From NCBI GenBank assembly GCA_017406985.1, contig JAFQXL010000002.1, forward strand, positions 1 through 55,171: a stretch of 55,171 nucleotides of DNA, written 5' to 3'. Numbering within the stretch: position 1 is the first letter of the stretch; every line of letters begins with the position of its first letter. The translations under genes and the position numbers were made by a program. Origin of the DNA: Candidatus Saccharimonadota bacterium. Its GTDB lineage: Bacteria > Patescibacteriota > Saccharimonadia > Saccharimonadales > Saccharimonadaceae. Of this stretch, positions 1 through 8,378 are shown piece by piece. Below the pieces are notes generated by a model. The model saw nothing but the letters and a program-made list of their open reading frames with translations, did not search any database and was not told the DNA's origin.

Positions 1-58
1 GTCGATGATAACCATGGTAAGGATGAGGTCACCAGTTCAAACCTGGTAGATGGCTCCA
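1..58 (+). tRNA. tRNA-Thr(GGT), 3' part only
   Basis: From about position 13 the sequence reads as the 3' half of a tRNA: an ATGGTAA anticodon loop (anticodon GGT), GGATG stem strand, AGGTC variable region, an ACCAG-TTCAAAC-CTGGT T arm, and a 3' acceptor strand ending in CCA at 56-58. This closely resembles bacterial tRNA-Thr. The bases before the loop (1-12) do not complement GGATG properly, and the 5' half lies outside the window or is missing. It could be a truncated gene or the 3' exon of an interrupted one; the window edge prevents a decision. Confidence 0.55.
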
Positions 59-65
59 TTTTTTT

Positions 66-168
66 AGCTCAGTTGCTTGTCTGAGCGCGTTAGCGCGAGT
101 AGATAGAATATCGCGCATCCCGCGTAGCGAGGATGAGGTCACGAGTTCAAATCTCGTTCGCGGCTCCA
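66..168 (+). pseudogene. degenerate tRNA-like sequence
   Basis: A D-arm-like stretch (GCTC...GAGC, 67-88) and a perfect T arm (ACGAG-TTCAAAT-CTCGT) followed by an acceptor strand ending in CCA at 166-168 look like a tRNA. No matching 5' acceptor strand exists, since a T run occupies that place. About 29 extra bases separate the D arm from the anticodon region, and the CATCC/GGATG stem closes a 10-nt loop instead of 7. The 3' half is nearly the same as that of the upstream tRNA-Thr (GGATGAGGTCAC, TTCAAA, GGCTCCATTTTTT). It is probably a decayed or rearranged duplicate; an interrupted or misassembled tRNA is the alternative. Confidence 0.4.
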
Positions 169-180
169 TTTTTTATTAAG

Positions 181-1206
181 CTAATTTCTCGGTACTTCGC
201 CTTCTGGCTCAGATAATAACTTCTTCGATTTAATTTCGTAGCGCTTTCCGTTAACCGGCGAAATATAGTAGTCCTCGTTAATTAAATTAACGAACATCGT
301 TAAATCTTTATCGTCCTGGATAATAATCGAGCCGTCTGAATCGTCCGACATTAACTCAAGTTGCATCTCGTCACAATATTCAATTAACTGTTTCTGGCTC
401 ATTTCTTCCGCAATGTCGAGGTCGGCGAGCTTCTTTACAAGCGGTTTCTTATCTTGAAGAAGCGCATTTAAAGTTAAGCCTTCCGGGAAAGTCAATTTAT
501 ATTTTTCTTCAATCGCTTTCGCTTGCGCATCGGCGAGCATCTGTGTCTTAAAATCATATTGGAAAAGCGTCTCAAACTTAGACTGATTAAAGATCACGAC
601 ATTTTCTCCGATAATCGCGACTTGGTTATCTTCCGGCATCTTTAAAGCAATTTCCGCCGCAAACGGCTCGAAGCTCTCGCCGTTTAATTCCCAAGACGTC
701 GCTCCTTTAAGCGCAGAAGACGCCGCGATTCCTTTCGCGATATAAAAAGTCTTTGCCTCGCCGCTACCACTACCTCCGAGATAAGAAAACTTTGCAAGAA
801 TCCCTTTAATCTTCTTAAACTCCGAACCACTTCCGCCGTCGTTAAAATATTCAATATCTTTATATTCTTTCTCGATTAACTCAATTAAAGTTTTCGCGCG
901 AACGACATTCTCTAAATTTGTTCGATAAACGACATTTTTCTCACCGTCGCTCTTCTCATATTCGCGCTGTTCTAGACCTTTATCCGCCTCTTTCACGATA
1001 TATGAAACCGCTTCCATCATAAACATCGCTTTTACCGAAGCAGTTAATTTATCTGAATAGCGAACCTTAAACGGCGTATAATTTTTATTGAATAAAAACA
1101 GTTCGCAGGAAACGTTATTTTTATACTCGTCGATTTCGTTCGCCCACTGAAAAACATCAAAATCTGTAATTTTAGAAATTTCTGAATTAGTAATTTTATC
1201 TGCCAT
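181..1206 (-). CDS. KwaB-like (DUF4868) protein
   Basis: A 341-aa soluble protein with no signal peptide or membrane segment. The C-terminal half resembles the DUF4868 family, which includes KwaB of the Kiwa anti-phage system. Features pointing that way are 'VAIIGENVVIFNQSKFETLF' near residue 200, a following helical region with a 'KKLADLD' segment, and an ending with the 'NEDYYISPVNGKRYE' pattern. In Kiwa, KwaB works with the membrane protein KwaA; no KwaA-like gene is adjacent, so defence is only a suggestion. The start is supported by AGGAGG about 7 nt upstream. It is the last gene of a minus-strand set with the CYTH and RNase HI genes. The family call rests on remembered patterns and was not searched. 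Confidence 0.6.
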   Translation of the reverse strand: MADKITNSEISKITDFDVFQWANEIDEYKNNVSCELFLFNKNYTPFKVRYSDKLTASVKAMFMMEAVSYIVKEADKGLEQREYEKSDGEKNVVYRTNLENVVRAKTLIELIEKEYKDIEYFNDGGSGSEFKKIKGILAKFSYLGGSGSGEAKTFYIAKGIAASSALKGATSWELNGESFEPFAAEIALKMPEDNQVAIIGENVVIFNQSKFETLFQYDFKTQMLADAQAKAIEEKYKLTFPEGLTLNALLQDKKPLVKKLADLDIAEEMSQKQLIEYCDEMQLELMSDDSDGSIIIQDDKDLTMFVNLINEDYYISPVNGKRYEIKSKKLLSEPEGEVPRN

Positions 1207-1224
1207 AAAGCCTCCTTTAATTAA

Positions 1225-1764
1225 CTACATTTGTTCTGAATATGTATCGGCAACAACCGTCGAAGGATCTTGCCCAAATTGCGCAAACGTCGAAAGAATT
1301 TCATTTCTAACTTCCTCGACTTTATCGTTTTCTCCGAGCTCTGCCTCAATTTTAGCATAATATCCCGCAACTCCATCAACTTTATCGAGGAACATTTTTG
1401 TCCCTTTTCCTAAAACTAGCTCTTGGCGACGCGAAGAAACCTCGTTCTGCGCCTCGAAGCCGAGCTGAAGAATAATATTCGCCGCTTCAGAATAATCACG
1501 AATAATCGTTGTATCAATAATGTCGATGCCGGAATCCTCAATGTGCCTACGAAGCTCGAGTTCATATTTCGCTGGCCTATCTACTGCTTTCATTTCTGTT
1601 CTAAGAACTAGGCGAGGGAACGACGACTTTCTTTGATAATTTCTCGGGACATAAATCCGCTCGTGGCGCCAATACATCGGCGAAAAATCCATATCGATTT
1701 CCGACATCTTCTTTTCGAAATCGTCTCGATTCTTCAGTTTGCATTTAACAATAACTTTTTTCAT
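1225..1764 (-). CDS. CYTH-domain protein (class IV adenylate cyclase/ThTPase superfamily)
   Basis: A 179-aa protein with alternating charged strands typical of the CYTH tunnel fold: 'YELELRRHIED' near residue 70, a conserved 'LGFEAQNEVSSRRQELVL' strand, then 'MFLDKVDGVAGYYAKIEAEL'. CYTH enzymes hydrolyse or cyclise triphosphates (adenylate, thiamine triphosphate, tripolyphosphate). The N-terminal ExExK signature is degenerate here ('VIVKCKLKNR'), so catalysis cannot be assumed. Its ATG overlaps the TGA of the upstream rnhA by one base (TGATG) and has a strong AAGGAGG site, so the two are translated from one mRNA. The substrate is unknown. Confidence 0.7.
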   Translation of the reverse strand: MKKVIVKCKLKNRDDFEKKMSEIDMDFSPMYWRHERIYVPRNYQRKSSFPRLVLRTEMKAVDRPAKYELELRRHIEDSGIDIIDTTIIRDYSEAANIILQLGFEAQNEVSSRRQELVLGKGTKMFLDKVDGVAGYYAKIEAELGENDKVEEVRNEILSTFAQFGQDPSTVVADTYSEQM

Positions 1765-2204
1765 CAGACCTCCTTAATTTCTAAGTCTTTAAAAGTTTTT
1801 CTTTCTCTCGCATTATTCGCCCATTCGTCCGCTCGCTCATTTAGCTCTGTTCCAACATGTCCTCTTACCCAAACTATCTCGACTCCGCCTTTTTTATAAC
1901 GAAGATAAAGCCTCTTTACAAGGTCTAGATTTTGAATCGGACCTCTCGACTTTTTCCAGCCGTTATTTTCCCAAACCCTTGCCCATCGTTCTAAAACATT
2001 TTTCCAAAACTCCGAGTCAGTACGTATTTCTACTTCCGGAAACGCTTCCATCGCCGCCGATATTGCCTCCCCCTCCATTCGAATATTTGTTGTCCTGTCC
2101 GAACGACCTAAAATAATTGGCTCGCCGGATTCTTCATCGATAACTGAAAACCCTCCCGGCCCAGGATTAGGAGACGCACTCCCGTCAGTAAAAACTATTT
2201 TCAT
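1764..2204 (-). CDS. rnhA: ribonuclease HI
   Basis: A 146-aa protein of usual RNase HI length that degrades the RNA strand of RNA-DNA hybrids. The catalytic set is visible: Asp7 in 'FTDGSA', Glu44 in 'RMEGEA', Asp63 in 'RTDSEF', His116 in 'RGHVG' and Asp126 in 'ERADEWA'. It is first in a minus-strand operon with the CYTH and KwaB-like genes. The -10 box TAGAAT preceded by TGA ends exactly 6 nt before the ATG, with no ribosome-binding site, so the mRNA is probably leaderless. Confidence 0.95.
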   Translation of the reverse strand: MKIVFTDGSASPNPGPGGFSVIDEESGEPIILGRSDRTTNIRMEGEAISAAMEAFPEVEIRTDSEFWKNVLERWARVWENNGWKKSRGPIQNLDLVKRLYLRYKKGGVEIVWVRGHVGTELNERADEWANNARERKTFKDLEIKEV

Positions 2205-2301
2205 AACTATATTCTATCATACCTCGACAGAAAAAGAAAAGTATGATATAATTAAAGTATATAGGGTGGTTAATACTACTAATCTTACAAGGAGAAATTC
2301 C

Positions 2302-3231
2302 GTGAAAACATCAATGAAACGAGTTTCAGCGGCTGCATTAGCGCTGGGACTTTTAGTGTCAAATGTCGCTCTGGGGGGGGGAGCAGTTAGCGCCGCAACA
2401 GCACATAATATTGCTTTTGGTCCTAATGTAGGAGGGGGAACAACCACCCTCGGAACTACTGACGACTACGTAGCTTTTATTAACGAAAAACGCGCTGCGT
2501 TTGATGCCGCAGTTAACGCTCAGAAAACTGCGCTTGAAGCGTCTTATACTACAGTTACAATCAATAACGGTAACTCTTATGACGATCTCTTTGGCTCAAC
2601 TGATATAAATAATTTATATTATAATGAGCTCGGTTCGGTCTTCTCGACAGATGAGAATGAGACAATCTACGGCTTAAATACTTATTATATCGACTTCTCT
2701 GATGACGAAGTCGTTAACTCTATCGTAGTCAATGTCTCACTCCCAGCGGTCGGAACAACTGTCAATGCCGATACTGACGAGCCAATTATTACACTTGGTG
2801 AGCCAGATAAATACGAAGTCGCTTATACACAGTATAATAAAGGCCTTCCTTCTGAAGATCCTACTTATGACAACATGGCAGGAGTAACTTTCAAGATTAA
2901 TGAAGGCGAAAAATATTATGTCGAAGTATATATCGGCGCTAAAGCTGGTTATCGCTTTACTAGTGATACGACTATGACCGTTAACGGCGTAAATCGCAAA
3001 GAAGCTGGCTGGGGAACTTCGTTTTACGCCGAGCTTATCGCTGGCGGCTCGTCTTCGGATACAAGCGCTACGACCGCTTCGACCGTAGGCGCCCCAGACA
3101 CCGGTTCTTTCAGTATGGAAGCTGTTAACTCTATTTCCGACAACTCGCTCTTTATCACTGTCGCGACAATCATGATTGCGATGGCAGGAGCCTTCGTTGT
3201 CTCGAAACGCTTTAACGCGCAAGAAGCCTAA
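2302..3231 (+). CDS. secreted surface protein with C-terminal APDTG and membrane anchor
   Basis: A 309-aa protein from a GTG start at 2302, chosen because AAGGAG lies 7 nt upstream; an in-frame GTG at 2266 lacks such a site. It has an N-terminal signal peptide ('SAAALALGLLVSNVALG') and a Ser/Thr/Tyr-rich extracellular body containing a 'GAKAGYRFTSDTTMTVNG' stretch. The C-terminus has an APDTG motif (residues 264-268), then a hydrophobic segment and a short Lys/Arg-containing tail. That layout resembles an LPxTG sorting signal, but the motif-to-membrane spacer is about 15 residues and no sortase is in the window. A TGATATAAT promoter lies upstream and a terminator follows. Its function is unknown. 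Confidence 0.8.
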   Translation: MKTSMKRVSAAALALGLLVSNVALGGGAVSAATAHNIAFGPNVGGGTTTLGTTDDYVAFINEKRAAFDAAVNAQKTALEASYTTVTINNGNSYDDLFGSTDINNLYYNELGSVFSTDENETIYGLNTYYIDFSDDEVVNSIVVNVSLPAVGTTVNADTDEPIITLGEPDKYEVAYTQYNKGLPSEDPTYDNMAGVTFKINEGEKYYVEVYIGAKAGYRFTSDTTMTVNGVNRKEAGWGTSFYAELIAGGSSSDTSATTASTVGAPDTGSFSMEAVNSISDNSLFITVATIMIAMAGAFVVSKRFNAQEA

Positions 3232-3246
3232 AACTTAAACTTTTAA

Positions 3247-3275
3247 AAATCTCCTTGAAATATAGGAGATTTTTT
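3247..3275 (+). terminator. rho-independent terminator
   Basis: AAATCTCCT pairs with AGGAGATTT across an 8-nt loop and is followed by a T run, 15 bases after the stop of the APDTG surface protein gene. Confidence 0.8.
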
Positions 3276-3362
3276 ATATCAAAATAAGCATAAGCGTGTT
3301 ATAATAGAATAAATATATATGTTCTTAAATTTTGTGGGCAACACTAATAAGAAAGGAAATAA

Positions 3363-4346
3363 ATGAAAAAATGTGGAAAATGTGGCGCAGATAATACAGA
3401 TACTCTCGCTTTCTGTACTAATTGTGGCGCGCCGTTATTATCAAGTCCAGCTCCGGCTCCAACACCAACGCCGCCAGTCGAAACTCCAGAAGCTCCAGCG
3501 CCTCAAGCCGCTCCGGTTACTTCTGAACCAGTTATAGAAAACGCTCCGGAACCTCTTCCGGCTCCCGAAGTAACTCCGTCCGCTCCGGCGACTCCAAATC
3601 CAAATACAATCCCTACCCCGACTCCGGTTAATAACTCTACTCCAGCGACAAAACCAAAGAAAGATAATAAACTAATCTTAATTATTTTAATCGCGGCCGT
3701 CGCTATCGTCGGTATTATCGTTGCTATTATTATGATTATGTCGAGTAGCTCTTCGAGCCAGCCGACCGTTACGACTACCGCCTCTAGCTCGAATACAGCT
3801 TCCGAGGCTGAAGAATCTACTAGTGTCGTTACGAGTAGTACTTCTGCCGGAACTAATATTGTTCTCGGAGACTATACTTTAACTGCTCCAAAAAACTTTG
3901 ACTATGAAGTAAAAGACGGACAACTTTATCTCGGCGATTCTAGCGAAACTTGGATGGCGGCGCTTTCTTATGCTTCGAACATCTCTTACGCTCAAGTTTC
4001 TCCAAACCTCGAAGCGCTCGCTACTGAAGTTGGAAATCTCGGCGCGACCGTCTTAAAGAGTGGCGCGGATACTGCCGCCGGACAACAATATTCTTATATT
4101 GACTATACCGAAAATCAAGTTACTATTTCTATGGGCTTCTTCAAAGCTCCGAACGACTCGACTTTTATTGTCGAAGTAACTAACGGTTCCGCCGTCGCGG
4201 ATCACGGTCTCTTTACTGGAATTGCTCCGATTCTCGCTTCCGCTAAAGAAGCGACGACTTCGAAAGACTCCGATCCTTCCGTTAAAATCGGTAACGGTTT
4301 AATTAAAGATATGCATCTCGACATTACTTCGAGCATCGCTGAATAA
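3363..4346 (+). CDS. zinc-ribbon, single-pass membrane protein
   Basis: A 327-aa protein. An N-terminal zinc ribbon has Cys4, Cys7, Cys18 and Cys21 (CxxC...CxxC). A Pro/Ala/Thr-rich linker (about 25-98), one strong transmembrane segment (104-126), a Ser/Thr-rich stretch and a roughly 150-residue globular C-terminal domain follow. The ribbon should be cytosolic and the C-terminal domain outside, based on the basic residues before the membrane segment. This layout is common among poorly characterised envelope proteins of CPR bacteria. A TGTTATAAT promoter near 3297 gives a roughly 60-nt leader with an AAAGGA site. Its function is unknown. Confidence 0.8.
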   Translation: MKKCGKCGADNTDTLAFCTNCGAPLLSSPAPAPTPTPPVETPEAPAPQAAPVTSEPVIENAPEPLPAPEVTPSAPATPNPNTIPTPTPVNNSTPATKPKKDNKLILIILIAAVAIVGIIVAIIMIMSSSSSSQPTVTTTASSSNTASEAEESTSVVTSSTSAGTNIVLGDYTLTAPKNFDYEVKDGQLYLGDSSETWMAALSYASNISYAQVSPNLEALATEVGNLGATVLKSGADTAAGQQYSYIDYTENQVTISMGFFKAPNDSTFIVEVTNGSAVADHGLFTGIAPILASAKEATTSKDSDPSVKIGNGLIKDMHLDITSSIAE

Positions 4347-4356
4347 AAATTATAAG

Positions 4357-4382
4357 ATCCGCCTAAGTTTAGGCGGATTTTT
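4357..4382 (+). terminator. rho-independent terminator
   Basis: ATCCGCCTAA and TTAGGCGGAT form a 10-bp stem with a 2-base minimal loop followed by TTTTT, just after the zinc-ribbon gene. Confidence 0.85.
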
Positions 4383-4421
4383 CTATTCCGGTTACGTTTT
4401 TCGTGATATAATATATTTAAT

Positions 4422-7400
4422 ATGCCTGAAGAAGAATGGTCTGACGAAGAAGATTTTTCCCCTAATTCTGAGGGCGATAATGTTATCTCTTATTCTCGTT
4501 TTCAAGAAAAGGCTTCCGAGTGGGGAAACCGGATGCAAGAAAGAGCGAATAATCGTGAAGACGCAAAGAACTTCGCGAAGCTCGCAGAAAAAGGCGCTTC
4601 GAAAACCGGCTCCGCGACCGACTCTAAAGGGAGTAACTCTAGCTTCGCTTCTGCGGTTCAAGATGCGCGAAACGCCGAAAATAAATCAGGTTTCGCGAAT
4701 AATGTCCAAGGAAAAACTTTAGAACAAGTCGCCTCGAAATCGATGCCGGGCGGAAAAATGTTTGTAAACCAAGCAAAGAAGCTCGGCCCGCTCGGAACAA
4801 TCCTTTTAATTATCGGCGCGCTCGTCGGAATCTTTGCCGGAACCCAGAGCCTCGCTCCGTTCGGTCTCGTCGCGAACGGTCTCGATCAGTTTAATAATCT
4901 CAGAACTTCAATGAATAAGAGGACGACGTATTTTACGAGATTCTCGATGGACTCGTCTAGAAACGTCAAGGCGACTCGCGCAACAATCTTCGGCAAAGAA
5001 AAATTCAAGATTTCAAATAGTTTAAGCAAGAAACTCCAGAAAAATAATGTCTTCTATAAAGACGAAGGCGGAGTTAGATTTTTAGTTTATGAGGACGAAA
5101 AAACCGGAAAGAAATACGGTGTCGCCGCAAACGATGCTGACGCCGATAAAATTCCGAGCTCGGTCGAAGTTGAAATGTCCGACGGAACAACAAAAACAAT
5201 CGAAATCGACACTAAAGTAAAAATCGACGACGCAATGATTGACTCTGACGATTTTTCTAATGCTTTCGACAGAGGAACTAGAACTCTTAAAGGGCATATC
5301 GCCGGCTGGTTCGACGATTTATCAGGTGTAGTTCATGGTTGGCTATCAAATAGCAGAAACAGATTTAAAGACACCTCCGATGTGGCAGACGACGAAGAGA
5401 TAAAGACAAAAGCCAAAGCAAGTGGTATGAACGAGGATATAAAAGGAGACTCAAGTAGTTCAAAATACGAAGATGACGAACACCCCGTAAATAGAGGAAC
5501 CGACGAGGATCCAGATTGGTATAACCCGACAGAAACAACCGAATCGGACGGTGGAGTTAAAAAAGGCGATACCGTAGGAAAGAATCCTGATAGCCCCGAA
5601 GTTAGGGGAAAAATTGAAGATTCTCTTCGAACTAAAGTAAAATCTATTTCTGCAGCAGGCGCCCAAGTTGCAAACCTCGGCTGTACAATTATGAAAGTTT
5701 ATTCCGCGATTAACGCCGTAATTGCCGGTGTCCACATTGCAAACGTTATAAATTATATTACAGGTTTTCTTGAAGCGGTCCAAAGAACTCAAACCGGTGA
5801 CGCCGGAAAGAATGAACTCTCTTATTATATGACCGGGATGTCCAAGAAAGCTAATACTGTAGACAGCGACGGGAATGTTATTCGAGAGAATACCTCGTCT
5901 CTAGAATCTACGGCTTGGAATCAGTTCTTCAGCGACGGAACCGTCGTCGTCCAAGCAAGTGATCCTATCGCTGAAAAATACAATGTTGAGACAGTCTCGG
6001 CAAGATCTATTGCAAATAGTGGTAGTGTAGGCTATATCGCTTCACAAATCGCAGCTATTGGCGGTAGCGCAACTTCAGCCGTAGCAGCATATAGAAACTG
6101 CTTGTATATTGATATGGCGGCGGCGGCAAGTGGAGAAGTCCTAGATTTAGTACTTGCGTTCTTTACTGGTGGAATTGGCAACGTAATTAAAGATCTAATA
6201 GGGAGTTTAATTAAGGCTACCGTGTTAAATGCATTAGTTCTCGCCGTAATGGCTCTCTTTACGTCCGTAGTAGTTCCACATATCGCTCAATGGATGGCGA
6301 TGGATCTTATCTCTAATATGGCAGGAGAAGACGCGGCTTACGCTATTAACTCCGGTTTTAACATATACCTAGGAAAAGAGATGCAAGTCAGTTCCGGACT
6401 ACCGTCTACAGAAGACAATCTTATGGCACACTGGCGCGCACAACAAGAAGTAATCGCCGCGGAAGCAGAATATGAGCGGTCCGAAAAATCGCCTTTTGAT
6501 CCGACATCTAAGTATACATTCCTTGGCTCAATCGTAAACTCTCTCATGCCAATCGCAAACACTTGGAGTTCTCCATTAACTACAGTTTCAACCGCCATGT
6601 CAACAGTCGGAAACTCCTTTAAAAAACTCCTTCCAACCGCTAAAGCCGATGGCGAAGTCGTCTTCGAAACTTCCCTAAATTACGATTGTCCAAACCTAAA
6701 GAATATTGGTTTAGTCGGCGACGCCTTCTGTACTCCATATTTCGTTACAGAAATGGACACAATGGGTGAAGAGCCTTCGCAAATTATGGAAAATGTTATG
6801 ACTGACGAAGACAGAAACGGCGGAAACGGAAACTTTAACTGGGATAATGTTGACGACGCCGAACATAATGGGAACCCAGATATTAACAAGGGATCTGAAT
6901 TATCAAAATGGGTTGTCGCCTGTGCAGCAAGACAGTCTCAATTCGGAATAATCGATAGTAACGTTATGGATGCCGTATCCGGTTTGGTTCATACTGATAA
7001 TGCCACACTGAATGACATAGTTAACCAAGGCGTCGGAGTTATTCCGCTAGTCGGCGATCTAGTTCAAATGAAAGACGATGCCTTCCAGCTAGCTAATCTC
7101 GGATGGGGCTCGGGTGAAGAATGTTTAAGCGCTCAATCCATGAACTACTCCCGCTACTCTGAAGACCAAAGATTAATGGAATCCGCCGGTATTATCGAAC
7201 AATCTTCTGTCGCTAAGTTCTTAAATGAATATTACGAAGAAAATCCACTAGATAATTCTTACGAGGGGATTATTGCTAGATATTCTGGCTTAAGAAAAAG
7301 TGAAGTCGAAGAAACTTTAGCCTACATTGAATATTTCGACTTCATAGCTAATTATAATCCAACAACTTACGGTCCAGAAAAATATGAAGCACCAGACAAT

Positions 7401-7502
7401 ACTATTCATTTTGAAGAAACCGAAGTTATCGCTTCCGAGAACATCATCTTAAATAAATATATTGTCTATAGCGACGTCAGAAATAAAACTAAAATCGCAT
7501 AA
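4422..7502 (+). CDS. large multi-pass membrane protein, function unknown (possibly VirB6/TrbL-like)
   Basis: A 1026-aa protein. A charged N-terminal region (1-115) is followed by a hydrophobic segment around 121-150, a long soluble region with acidic low-complexity stretches, and a central cluster of membrane segments (roughly 430-460 and 545-640, including 'VLNALVLAVMALFTSVVVPH'). The C-terminal domain contains several cysteines. A long protein with a central block of hydrophobic helices fits the size and style of VirB6/TrbL-type secretion-channel proteins, and the window also carries a T4SS-type ATPase at 30 kb, but no family motif was recognised. The promoter is TGATATAAT with a 9-nt gap to the ATG, so the gene is probably leaderless. 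A terminator follows. Confidence 0.8.
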   Translation: MPEEEWSDEEDFSPNSEGDNVISYSRFQEKASEWGNRMQERANNREDAKNFAKLAEKGASKTGSATDSKGSNSSFASAVQDARNAENKSGFANNVQGKTLEQVASKSMPGGKMFVNQAKKLGPLGTILLIIGALVGIFAGTQSLAPFGLVANGLDQFNNLRTSMNKRTTYFTRFSMDSSRNVKATRATIFGKEKFKISNSLSKKLQKNNVFYKDEGGVRFLVYEDEKTGKKYGVAANDADADKIPSSVEVEMSDGTTKTIEIDTKVKIDDAMIDSDDFSNAFDRGTRTLKGHIAGWFDDLSGVVHGWLSNSRNRFKDTSDVADDEEIKTKAKASGMNEDIKGDSSSSKYEDDEHPVNRGTDEDPDWYNPTETTESDGGVKKGDTVGKNPDSPEVRGKIEDSLRTKVKSISAAGAQVANLGCTIMKVYSAINAVIAGVHIANVINYITGFLEAVQRTQTGDAGKNELSYYMTGMSKKANTVDSDGNVIRENTSSLESTAWNQFFSDGTVVVQASDPIAEKYNVETVSARSIANSGSVGYIASQIAAIGGSATSAVAAYRNCLYIDMAAAASGEVLDLVLAFFTGGIGNVIKDLIGSLIKATVLNALVLAVMALFTSVVVPHIAQWMAMDLISNMAGEDAAYAINSGFNIYLGKEMQVSSGLPSTEDNLMAHWRAQQEVIAAEAEYERSEKSPFDPTSKYTFLGSIVNSLMPIANTWSSPLTTVSTAMSTVGNSFKKLLPTAKADGEVVFETSLNYDCPNLKNIGLVGDAFCTPYFVTEMDTMGEEPSQIMENVMTDEDRNGGNGNFNWDNVDDAEHNGNPDINKGSELSKWVVACAARQSQFGIIDSNVMDAVSGLVHTDNATLNDIVNQGVGVIPLVGDLVQMKDDAFQLANLGWGSGEECLSAQSMNYSRYSEDQRLMESAGIIEQSSVAKFLNEYYEENPLDNSYEGIIARYSGLRKSEVEETLAYIEYFDFIANYNPTTYGPEKYEAPDNTIHFEETEVIASENIILNKYIVYSDVRNKTKIA

Positions 7503-7509
7503 AAATAGA

Positions 7510-7537
7510 GCGTCTCATAATGAGGCGCCCATTTTTT
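7510..7537 (+). terminator. rho-independent terminator
   Basis: GCGTCTCA and TGAGGCGC form an 8-bp stem with one G-T pair and a TAA loop, followed by six T, between two convergent genes. Confidence 0.7.
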
Positions 7538-7544
7538 AGAGGCC

Positions 7545-8270
7545 TTAATAGTTGGTTACACACATTGAAATAATATTTTCGTCGGCATACTGAAATGGAT
7601 TTTCCTCATCCGGGTATTGCTTGATTAGCCACATTAAGTGATCGAGTGCAATTATCGGACTCTCAAACCAAAAATTGTCATGCTGATCAATAACTACAAT
7701 ATGACTACCCTTAGACTCCATATCCCCCGATGCGCTAACAACTGGAAGATAGGAATGTATAGGCTGGCTTGCCGGATTAGATGGATCGTCCTTGAAATAC
7801 AGGAAAGAACTTCCGCTTCCAGCTATAGTTATTCTCCAATGTCCAATATTTGTTCTACAGAATACCATTTTTCCTTCTTCCGGATAGTCGATTACATCTG
7901 CTTTCTCGTCAAGATAGATAATCTTATCCGCTCCATTCATATACAGATATTCTTCCAAGTCAAAATAATCTTCGCCTTGCCAGAAATTATCTGCCGAGAT
8001 ATAGGTATCGCTCGCCGTCGGCGTCGTTTCCATTTCGACGTTTGCGTCGGAATAGTCTACGGTCGGCTCTTCGGAAGCCTCCTCATAAGTTTTAGCCTCC
8101 TCTTCGCGTTCCGCTAACTCCTCGTCGGTTGGAATCCCGCCTTGAACTTCGCCTTCGCCAGTATATTCAACCGGCTTCTCGGACGGAGTATTTTCGGTAG
8201 TTTTCTCGCCACAAGCCGTTAAAGCCATCGTTAACATAGTTACCATAAAAAGACAAAAATATTTCTTCAT
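7545..8270 (-). CDS. secreted lipoprotein, function unknown
   Basis: A 241-aa protein. The start is placed at the ATG at 8268-8270 because GGAGG lies upstream and the protein then begins with a typical lipoprotein signal peptide ending in the lipobox LTAC (Cys20). An acidic Glu-rich linker (about 25-85) leads to a globular domain of roughly 150 residues with 'GHWRITIAGSGSSFLYF' and a C-terminal tail. It should be lipid-anchored on the outer face of the membrane. No domain was recognised. It converges on the preceding gene. Confidence 0.75.
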   Translation of the reverse strand: MKKYFCLFMVTMLTMALTACGEKTTENTPSEKPVEYTGEGEVQGGIPTDEELAEREEEAKTYEEASEEPTVDYSDANVEMETTPTASDTYISADNFWQGEDYFDLEEYLYMNGADKIIYLDEKADVIDYPEEGKMVFCRTNIGHWRITIAGSGSSFLYFKDDPSNPASQPIHSYLPVVSASGDMESKGSHIVVIDQHDNFWFESPIIALDHLMWLIKQYPDEENPFQYADENIISMCVTNY

Positions 8271-8378
8271 AATAACACCTCCAAATTTTGATGTGCAATC
8301 AAGGCGTGAGTAACGCCCGGTTCTTCCTATATTATACAACTTTTTGTCTAAAAAATCAAGTTATGTTATACTGAAGAC

